A stretch of DNA of 18,630 nucleotides from Endomicrobium sp. (lineage in GTDB: Bacteria > Elusimicrobiota > Endomicrobiia > Endomicrobiales > Endomicrobiaceae). The notes beneath the pieces were generated by a model. That model was not told where the DNA came from, did not search any database, and saw nothing but the letters and a program-made list of their open reading frames with translations. Below, one piece after another: positions 13,125-18,630 of the stretch; positions within the stretch are counted from its first letter, which is position 1; every line of letters starts with the position of its first letter. A program made the translations under genes and the position numbers. The stretch lies in contig JAISRM010000123.1 in assembly GCA_031273645.1 (NCBI GenBank), forward strand, positions 1 through 18,630. The letters run 5' to 3'.

Positions 13125-13766
13125 ATGAAAAAATTTATAGCGTTTGCCTTGCTTGCTGCTTTTATCTTTTCTGCTTGCGGACACAAAATAGCCGTTAAGG
13201 CAAACGGCGTTTATCCTGCATTTATCGCAGACGCTTATGTAAAAAAATATACCATATTAGTTCCGGAAAAAACATCGCAGGATTATTTGTTATTTATGTC
13301 AAAAATGCCTTATATAGTTTTTGCTTTACATTTAAACGGTTATGAATTTAGAGGATTTAATAACCCCGATGCAAATGACGCGCCTATCGCAATAGCCGTA
13401 GCGCTTAGCTATAACAACCGAACATATTGGTCTGCGCAGTTAAATTCATGGGGCAACGCATTAACCGTAGAAAAAGTTTCGCGCAATCGGCGAGTAATTA
13501 CATTTGCAGCTTTTGATAACAATACGAAAGAGGCTTTATGGCACACCACATTAACAGGCTGGGGCGGTAAAATAACACGAGATGAGAATTTTGAAATTCC
13601 CGCGATACTATGTCTTGGGCACAAAAGTATAGGCAAAAATAAAACAGAGTTAATTACTGCTTTTCCGCGCGTAGCTACGTTTTCAAAAAAATACAAACAA
13701 TTTACTCAAGCCAGCGTTAAGCATTTCAATTATACTGTGTCTTTATTACCTAATAGAAAAAGATAA
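13125..13766 (+). CDS. Lipoprotein of 213 aa, function unknown
   Basis: It starts MKKFIAFALLAAFIFSACG, a type II signal peptide with lipobox FSAC and lipidation expected at Cys18. The mature protein has several aromatic-rich probable beta strands (PYIVFALHLNGYEFRGF, NRTYWSAQLNSWG, ALWHTTLTGWGGKI) and ends in a basic tail. TAGAGG lies 8 bases before the ATG. I do not recognise the family; many Gram-negative genomes carry similar-sized orphan lipoproteins. It is not related by eye to the lipoprotein at 6636-7061. It stands alone between the provirus flank and hflX, with a 283-base gap after it. Confidence 0.7.
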   Translation: MKKFIAFALLAAFIFSACGHKIAVKANGVYPAFIADAYVKKYTILVPEKTSQDYLLFMSKMPYIVFALHLNGYEFRGFNNPDANDAPIAIAVALSYNNRTYWSAQLNSWGNALTVEKVSRNRRVITFAAFDNNTKEALWHTTLTGWGGKITRDENFEIPAILCLGHKSIGKNKTELITAFPRVATFSKKYKQFTQASVKHFNYTVSLLPNRKR

Positions 13767-14049
13767 TTCTTTCATTCCTCTGGCTTGATTTAGATTTAAT
13801 TTTAAAGATGTTGTTGTCAAGCGCAGCAGCCAAGTTGGACTTGGAAAATTATTGAGAAATTGATTCCACCTATAAATAAGTCAACTGCTGCGGGTTTATG
13901 TCCGTAGTATGTAATCAGAATTTAAGTTCCGCTTGTCCCCGCCAGTCTTCTTTTTTCTGATATTCTACCTGCTTAGTATTATTTTGATTTTGCGTTGACA
14001 ACTCTGAGCGGTTTGTCAAAGTATCCATAATATTATAAAATGTTGCCCG
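13767..14049. other. Gap before hflX
   Basis: A 283-base stretch with no gene, tRNA-like structure or clear terminator. The last 40 bases contain a promoter-like sequence described below. Confidence 0.5.
14013..14041 (+). promoter_or_regulatory. Possible promoter for the hflX cluster
   Basis: TTGTCA at 14013-14018 and TAAAAT at 14036-14041 have the ideal 17-base spacing. The -10 ends eight bases before the ATG at 14050, and no Shine-Dalgarno sequence is present, so a transcript would be nearly leaderless. TTGACA at 13995 is a better -35 alone but has no matching -10. Confidence 0.35.
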
Positions 14050-15303
14050 ATGGAAAAAGTTATTTTAGCCGCTCTTCAGACAAAAGACAAAACGAAACTT
14101 GAAGTTGAAAACTCCCTTGGAGAACTTGAAAGTTTATGTCTTACCGCAGGCGCGAAATCGGTTGCAAAGCTCTTGCAAAAAAGAGATGTTCCCGATGCGG
14201 CTTATTTTGTCGGCCGCGGAAAAGCTCTTAAGATTAAAGAAGAACTTGAACGTCTTAACGCCGGCGCGGTCGTTTTTGACGACGTTTTAAAACCTCTGCA
14301 GCAGAGAAATCTTGAAAAGCTGATAGGTAAAAAAGTAATAGACAGAACGCGCGTAATTTTAGACATATTTGCATACAGGGCAAGAACAAAAGAAGGAAAA
14401 CTTCAGGTTGAGCGCGCCGAAATGACTTATCATCTGGCAAGGCTTGCAAACCGCGGAGTAAATATGGACAGCCAGACCGGAGGCATAGGAACCAGAAGAG
14501 GTCCCGGCGAGAGAAAAATAGAAAGCGATAAAAGGCTTATAAGAGACGCAATCGCTGCGCTCGACGAGAAAATAGCAAAAATAAAAGAGAGAAGAGATAT
14601 TCAAAGAAGCGGGCGTTCAAATTCAGATTTGCCTGAAATAGCGATAGCCGGTTATACTAATGCGGGCAAGTCAACCCTTTTAAAATGCCTTTCTAAAAGC
14701 GAAGTTTACGCAGATGACAGGCTTTTTGCCACCCTTGACCCTTTGACGAGAAAAGTAAAACTTCCCGGCGGCAGAACGGTTCTTTTAACGGATACCGTCG
14801 GTTTTATCGACAAACTGCCCCGCGATTTGACGGCGGCGTTTCGTTCAACTATGGAAGAAATACTCAGGGCAAAATGTATTTTGCACGTTATAGATATTTC
14901 AAACCCCTACAGAAAAAAACAGATTGACGCCGTTTTGAAAGTTTTAAGCGATATAGGAGCGCAGGACATACCCGTAATAACCGTTTACAATAAAAGCGAC
15001 AGGCTTGAAGCCGGCGGCAATAATGTTGCGCTTGAAGAAGACGCTTGTCTGATTTCGGCAAAAAATTCTTTTGCAATAAAAGAGCTTCTTGAAAAAATAG
15101 AAAATACGGTTATTCCCCGTCATCATGTTCACAAGCTTAAAATCAACTATAAAAATCAAAAAACGCTGTGTAAAATTTACGGGCTTTCAAACGTCAAATC
15201 GGAACTTTATAATAAAAAAGACATATTGCTGACAGTCGAATCTTCCGATGAAAATTGGGCGAAAATCAAAAATATAATAAAAGGCGATATAAAAAATGAT
15301 TAG
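14050..15303 (+). CDS. hflX: Ribosome-associated GTPase HflX
   Basis: Translational GTPase that binds the 50S subunit and can split or rescue stalled ribosomes under stress. The 417-residue length is normal. The N-terminal HflX domain carries the family's ANRGVNMDSQTGGIGTRRGPGE at about 133-154, a long alpha-helical linker to about 185, then the G domain. That domain has G1 GYTNAGKS at 201-208, G3 DTVG at 248-251 and G4 NKSD at 314-317. The ATG used is the first that aligns with the family start, although it has no good ribosome binding site. The stop codon overlaps the der start by 8 bases (ATGATTAG). Confidence 0.94.
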   Translation: MEKVILAALQTKDKTKLEVENSLGELESLCLTAGAKSVAKLLQKRDVPDAAYFVGRGKALKIKEELERLNAGAVVFDDVLKPLQQRNLEKLIGKKVIDRTRVILDIFAYRARTKEGKLQVERAEMTYHLARLANRGVNMDSQTGGIGTRRGPGERKIESDKRLIRDAIAALDEKIAKIKERRDIQRSGRSNSDLPEIAIAGYTNAGKSTLLKCLSKSEVYADDRLFATLDPLTRKVKLPGGRTVLLTDTVGFIDKLPRDLTAAFRSTMEEILRAKCILHVIDISNPYRKKQIDAVLKVLSDIGAQDIPVITVYNKSDRLEAGGNNVALEEDACLISAKNSFAIKELLEKIENTVIPRHHVHKLKINYKNQKTLCKIYGLSNVKSELYNKKDILLTVESSDENWAKIKNIIKGDIKND

Positions 15304-16006
15304 CAAAGCAGCGATAGTAGGCAGACCTAACGTAGGCAAATCGACTTTATTTAACAGGTTTATCGGAAGAAAAAAAGCCATTATACACGAGAAACCCGGA
15401 ACTACAAGAGACAGAAACGATTATGAAGTTTTTTGGAAAGACAAAAAATTCATAGTTACGGATACTGCGGGCTGGAGCAGCGACGTTTCCGTTTTTTCAA
15501 AAGATATGGCGCGCCAGCTTGCTGCTGCCGTCGAGGAATCTGATATTATTTTGTTTGTGGTCGACGGGAAAACCGGCGTTCATCCTTTAGACAAGGGCAT
15601 TGCCCAGCAGATAAGGGAAAGCCGCAAAAAAACTATTCTCGTAGTAAATAAAATAGACACGCAGGCTGAAGAATCTAAAGGCTATGAGTTTTACGAGCTC
15701 GGTTTTGACGATACGGTTTTTATTTCGGCAAATCACGGAAGGAGCATCAACGATTTGCTCGACGCGATCTGCAACGGAATAAAGTACGATCGCGATTTGA
15801 AAAAAACGCAGGAGCTTTTGAAAATTATTCTCGTCGGAAAACCTAATGTCGGAAAATCGTCGTTTATAAACGCGGCGGCAAAGGAAGAAAGAAGCATAGT
15901 CCACGACGTTGCGGGCACCACGAGAGATTCTTTAAGCGTTTGCGTAACCGTTAACGATAAAGATTATGTGCTTACCGATACCGCCGGGCTTCACCGCGCA
16001 AGCTAG
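15296..16006 (+). CDS. der: Der N-terminal fragment
   Basis: 236 residues. It contains the whole first G domain (GRPNVGKS at 9-16, DTAGW near 57, NKID at 118-121) and the beginning of the second (GKPNVGKS at 181-188, DTAG at 228-231), ending at TAG. If translated alone, it would lack NKWD of the second domain and the KH-like domain, so it should not support normal 50S assembly. It starts within the last eight bases of hflX. Confidence 0.8.
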   Translation: MISKAAIVGRPNVGKSTLFNRFIGRKKAIIHEKPGTTRDRNDYEVFWKDKKFIVTDTAGWSSDVSVFSKDMARQLAAAVEESDIILFVVDGKTGVHPLDKGIAQQIRESRKKTILVVNKIDTQAEESKGYEFYELGFDDTVFISANHGRSINDLLDAICNGIKYDRDLKKTQELLKIILVGKPNVGKSSFINAAAKEERSIVHDVAGTTRDSLSVCVTVNDKDYVLTDTAGLHRAS

Positions 16007-16018
16007 ATCAAAGACGAT

Positions 16019-16612
16019 ATGCAGTATCTTTCTGCTTTAAGCGCAAGCTACGCCATTTCCGACGCCGACGTTGCGGTTTTAGTCGCCGACGCTTCGCAGG
16101 GAATAGGAGAAACGGAAGTGAAAATAGCAAGGCTTCTTATTGAAAAAAGAAAGCCCGTCATAGTTGCCGTAAACAAGTGGGACTTGATGCAGGAAAAAGA
16201 AGAAGCGGCCAAATATTTTACGCAGCAGCTTAGAGAAAGAATGAAATTTATGAGCTGGGCCGGCATTCTCTTTATTTCCGCAAAAACGGGACAAAGGCTT
16301 GACCGCATTTTTTCAGAGGCTGAAATTGTTTTTAAGCAGCATTGCAGAGAAATACCGGCGCAAGAACTAAACGAAGCCGTAAGGGACGCCCTTGCAAAAA
16401 AAACATATTCCAGCAAAGGCAAAACTTTAAAAATTAAAGAATTTGCGCAGGTTTCCTCAAAGCCTCCCGTTTTTATTTTTTCGGTAAACGATTTGGATCT
16501 TGTGCATTTTTCATACGAAAGGTTTCTTGAAAATTTTCTAAGAGAAAGGTTCGGCTTTTACGGCACGCCCATAGTTTTAAAATTCAGAAAATATTATAAG
16601 GAGAAAAATTAA
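16019..16612 (+). CDS. der: Der C-terminal fragment
   Basis: 197 residues, in the same frame as the N-terminal fragment, from the first ATG 12 bases after the TAG. It holds the second NKWD (about residues 52-55) and the C-terminal KH-like domain that binds 23S rRNA. No Shine-Dalgarno sequence is seen at the ATG, so independent expression would depend on reinitiation or readthrough. Its conservation suggests the break is recent or artefactual. Confidence 0.75.
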   Translation: MQYLSALSASYAISDADVAVLVADASQGIGETEVKIARLLIEKRKPVIVAVNKWDLMQEKEEAAKYFTQQLRERMKFMSWAGILFISAKTGQRLDRIFSEAEIVFKQHCREIPAQELNEAVRDALAKKTYSSKGKTLKIKEFAQVSSKPPVFIFSVNDLDLVHFSYERFLENFLRERFGFYGTPIVLKFRKYYKEKN

Positions 16613-16621
16613 GAAACGGAC

Positions 16622-16660
16622 GTTTTATTTTGCATTGCGCAAGTCAGGCAAAAATAAAAT
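16622..16660 (+). terminator. Possible weak terminator after der
   Basis: TTTTATTTTGC and its near-complement GCAAAAATAAAA, with one bulged A, flank a 14-base loop. The stem is AT-rich and lacks a clean T tail, so at most it is a weak terminator. The cluster may continue into plsY. Confidence 0.3.
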
Positions 16661-16683
16661 AGCTGCGGCCGGTAAATAAAAAA

Positions 16684-17286
16684 ATGTTGATAAAATTTTT
16701 GTATTTGGCGTTTGCATATTTGTGCGGAGCGGTGCCTTTTGCTTATATTATTGCAAAGTTCGCCGGAAACGTTGACATAAGGACCGTCGGCTCCGGAAAT
16801 CCCGGAGCTACAAACGTGTTTAGGGTCGTAGGCAAAAAATCCGGCGCGGCGACTTTTGTTTTAGACGTTCTTAAAGGGTTTTTGCCGGTTTATTTTGCAT
16901 TTTATATTGATAATTCTTTTTCATATTCCGCCGCCGCCGCCGCTTGCGTTTTAGCCGGACATATGTACACGGTATTTTTAAAGTTTAAAGGCGGAAAAGG
17001 CGTAGCTGCGGGTTTAGGCGCTTTTTTGGCGTTATTTCCTCTTCCTGCCGTTATTGCATTTGCGGTTTTTATAATTGCGCTTGTATTGTCCGGATATGTC
17101 GCGCTTGGCTCGATAATCGCCGCATTGTCTCTTCCGATTGTTACTTTTTATTCCGGATATCCGACGGAGGCTGTTGTGTTTGCTTTTGCCGCGGCGGTTC
17201 TTATAATCTATAAGCATAGAACAAATATAGCAAGACTTAGAGCCGGAACCGAAAATAAATTTAAAATTTTTAAGAGGCGAAAATGA
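16684..17286 (+). CDS. plsY: Glycerol-3-phosphate acyltransferase (acyl-phosphate dependent)
   Basis: Membrane enzyme that acylates glycerol 3-phosphate, using acyl phosphate from PlsX, to start phospholipid synthesis. The 200-residue length is usual. Conserved loops are GSGNPGATNVFR at 36-47, GHMYTVFLKFKGGKGVAAGLG at 92-112, and the C-terminal YKHRTNIARLRAGTENKF near 180-197. Five hydrophobic segments separate them. There is no clear ribosome binding site before the ATG, and a run of A's precedes it. The last four bases overlap the gpsA start (ATGA), which couples this step with the production of its substrate by GpsA, a sensible pairing. Confidence 0.94.
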   Translation: MLIKFLYLAFAYLCGAVPFAYIIAKFAGNVDIRTVGSGNPGATNVFRVVGKKSGAATFVLDVLKGFLPVYFAFYIDNSFSYSAAAAACVLAGHMYTVFLKFKGGKGVAAGLGAFLALFPLPAVIAFAVFIIALVLSGYVALGSIIAALSLPIVTFYSGYPTEAVVFAFAAAVLIIYKHRTNIARLRAGTENKFKIFKRRK

Positions 17287-18275
17287 AAATAACCGTTTTA
17301 GGCGCGGGTTCGTGGGGAACGACTCTGGCCGCTCTTTTGTCTGACAACGGACATGAAGTAATTATTTGGGAGTTTGATTCTAAAAGAGCGCAAGATCTGC
17401 AAAGCAGAAAAATAAAGCCTTTTGCCGCAGGCGTAGATTTGCCTGAAAAAATTTTTGTTACTTCAGGTTTTGATTCTTTTAAAGACAGCCAAGCCGTTTT
17501 ATTTGTAGTTCCGTCGCAGTTTATGCGTTCTACGTGCGAACTGTTAAAAAAGAACGGCATTTCTCTTGAAGGTAAGCTTATTATAAACGCCACCAAAGGC
17601 ATAGAAAACAACACGCTTTTGAGAATGTCTGAAGTAATCGACGCGGTTTTTCCGGGAAGCTATGAAAATACGGCCGTTCTTTCCGGCCCCAGCCACGCCG
17701 AAGAAGTATGCAGAAAAATTCCGACGGCGGTAACGGCGGCCGCAAAAAATCCCGACATTGCAGAAAAGTGCAGAACTCTTTTTATGAATGAATATTTCAG
17801 GGTGTATAATCAGGACGATATAGTAGGCGTAGAGACGGGCGCCGCTCTTAAAAACGTTTTTGCAATTGCGTCAGGCATTGTGGACGGCTTAAAATTCGGC
17901 GACAATACGAAAGCTGCGATAGTTTCAAGAGGACTTAAAGAACTTACAAGAATAGGCGTTGCTCTCGGCGGTAAAGAAGAAACTTTTTACGGCCTTTCGG
18001 GCATAGGAGACTTAATGGTTACGTGTTTTTCAAAACATTCAAGAAACCGCGCCGTCGGACAGTCTCTTGGAGAAGGCAAAAATGCCGCCGAAGCCGAAAA
18101 GAATTTGGGCATGGTTGCCGAGGGCGTAAAAAACGCCGTAAGCGCTTATGAAATAGGAAAGAAGCTCAACGTTGAACTTCCTATAATATGCGAGGTGTAC
18201 AACATTTTATTTAACGCAAGAGATCCCAAAGACGCGGTAAACGCTTTAATGACAAGAGAGCCTAAGCATGAATAA
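17283..18275 (+). CDS. gpsA: NAD(P)-dependent glycerol-3-phosphate dehydrogenase
   Basis: Reduces dihydroxyacetone phosphate to sn-glycerol 3-phosphate, the backbone PlsY then acylates. The 330-residue length is usual. The Rossmann motif GAGSWGTTLA at 7-16 starts the protein. Further motifs are NATKGIE with Lys105, LSGPSHAEEV at 133-142, and VETGAALKNVFAIASGIVDGL from 183 with Lys190, the catalytic lysine region. FGDNTKAAIVSRGLKEL follows from 205. GAGGCG, at the end of plsY, is a plausible ribosome binding site. The stop overlaps the next gene by 8 bases. Confidence 0.96.
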   Translation: MKITVLGAGSWGTTLAALLSDNGHEVIIWEFDSKRAQDLQSRKIKPFAAGVDLPEKIFVTSGFDSFKDSQAVLFVVPSQFMRSTCELLKKNGISLEGKLIINATKGIENNTLLRMSEVIDAVFPGSYENTAVLSGPSHAEEVCRKIPTAVTAAAKNPDIAEKCRTLFMNEYFRVYNQDDIVGVETGAALKNVFAIASGIVDGLKFGDNTKAAIVSRGLKELTRIGVALGGKEETFYGLSGIGDLMVTCFSKHSRNRAVGQSLGEGKNAAEAEKNLGMVAEGVKNAVSAYEIGKKLNVELPIICEVYNILFNARDPKDAVNALMTREPKHE

Positions 18276-18531
18276 AAACGATATAGCGCGCGAACTGTCT
18301 AAAATATTAAGTTCAAAAAAAGAGGCGGATTCTGCCGTCGATAAAATTTTTGAAAAAATTTCATCGGCTTTAAAAAACGGCGAGAAAGTCGTAATAACAG
18401 GTTTTGGAAGCTTCAATATGTTTGTTACGCGCACAAAAAAAGGACGCAATCCCAAAACGGGAGAAGCATTGCTTATATCGCCGATGAAGAAAATAAGATT
18501 TAAACAGTCTAAAGATTTTTTTGACAAATAA
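18268..18531 (+). CDS. HU/IHF-family DNA-binding protein
   Basis: Small nucleoid-associated protein that bends DNA as a dimer. The 87-residue length fits. Seen are the N-terminal helices MNKNDIARELS and AVDKIFEKISSALKNGE, then the signature GFGSFNMFVTRTKKGRNPKTGE at 45-66 with the beta-arm proline at 62 that intercalates between base pairs. The start overlaps gpsA by 8 bases. Placement before a MerR-type gene matches an ihfA-merR arrangement seen in several bacteria, which would favour the IHF-alpha-like group, though the sequence alone does not separate HU from IHF. Confidence 0.9.
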   Translation: MNKNDIARELSKILSSKKEADSAVDKIFEKISSALKNGEKVVITGFGSFNMFVTRTKKGRNPKTGEALLISPMKKIRFKQSKDFFDK

Positions 18532-18576
18532 ATGCAAATAATTATAATATAACGCTTATTTTAAGGACGGTATAAA

Positions 18577-18630
18577 ATGTTTGAAATGCCGCCTATTCCC
18601 GATAAAGAATATTTTACTATAGGCGAAGTT
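18577..18630 (+). CDS. Probable MerR-family regulator, N-terminal 18 residues (truncated by the window edge)
   Basis: It starts MFEMPPIPDKEYFTIGEV and runs off the window. The YFTIGEV segment matches the beginning of the helix-turn-helix of MerR proteins, and position after an HU/IHF gene is common for this type. AAGGAC lies 8 bases before the ATG. Its ligand and targets cannot be told from so short a piece. Confidence 0.6.
   Translation, partial: MFEMPPIPDKEYFTIGEV

Larger units (their letters stand above)
15296..16612 (+). pseudogene. der: Ribosome-assembly GTPase Der (EngA), interrupted by an in-frame TAG
   Basis: Der is a tandem-GTPase required for 50S assembly and is usually essential. 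The full frame is 439 codons including the stops, as expected for an intact family member. It breaks at TAG 16004-16006, codon 237, in the switch II region of the second G domain (DTAGLHRAS, stop, IKDDMQYLSALSASYAI). The family normally has Lys/Arg-rich residues there, so AAG to TAG is the simplest explanation. Everything else (both P-loops, NKID, NKWD and the C-terminal KH-like domain) is conserved on both sides. TAG is used as an ordinary stop by leuB, truA, hflX and others here, so recoding is unlikely. See the two fragments below. Confidence 0.85.

Noticed and set aside
13767..14049. Search for a tRNA or structured RNA before hflX
   Set aside because: No T-arm or cloverleaf can be drawn, and no tRNA was seen elsewhere in the window.
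16004..16006. TAG as a recoded sense codon
   Set aside because: leuB, the 76-aa gene, truA, hflX, VP4 and the basic phage peptide all end at TAG in sensible places, so general recoding does not fit.

Overview
The window is bacterial chromosome: AT-rich, purine-rich on the + strand, with almost all genes on +. It is interrupted by a complete-looking single-stranded-DNA phage. The housekeeping genes, the AGA-rich arginine codons and the mosaic intergenic repeats recall Elusimicrobiota such as the termite-gut genus Endomicrobium. That placement is from memory and general appearance, not from a search; the genes are consistent with other AT-rich Gram-negative anaerobes. Two lipoproteins with lipobox signals point to a Gram-negative-type envelope.

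Layout. Positions 2-4060 form an amino-acid biosynthesis block: the 3' part of leuC, then leuD, leuB and asd, ending in a strong terminator at 4084-4120. A class I glutamine amidotransferase follows at 4183-4890. The gaps 2444-3037 and 4891-5580 contain no genes. They are built from about four copies of a MITE-like element of roughly 150 bp, with palindromic terminal inverted repeats and a second repeat nested inside. Next come a small coiled-coil/membrane protein, truA, and a minus-strand lipoprotein. The stretch 7119-8471 is decayed accessory DNA. It holds a multiply frameshifted pseudogene, two copies of a 37-bp repeat that encode the same gene 3' end, and between them an undetected 55-codon minus-strand gene with a good ribosome binding site.

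Positions 8472-12595 are a gokushovirus (Microviridae) provirus of 4124 bp. It encodes two small leading ORFs (39 and 83 aa), the major capsid protein VP1, scaffold VP3, pilot protein VP2, a 35-aa arginine-rich DNA-binding peptide, and the HUH replication initiator VP4. It is flanked by 28-bp dif-like sites (8472-8499 and 12596-12623) with recognisable XerC and XerD arms, which implies integration by the host's Xer recombinases. No phage integrase is visible. All core phage genes are open, so it may be excisable. Its coding strand is strongly T-rich and uses CGT for arginine, unlike the host genes on both sides.

After the provirus come an AT-rich gap, a second lipoprotein (13125-13766), and a compact housekeeping cluster: hflX, der, plsY, gpsA, an HU/IHF-family gene, and the first 18 codons of a probable MerR-type regulator. 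Within it, hflX-der, plsY-gpsA and gpsA-HU overlap by 4 to 8 bases. The normally essential GTPase gene der carries an in-frame TAG in its second G domain, the most surprising host feature. It is either a real nonsense mutation or a sequence error.
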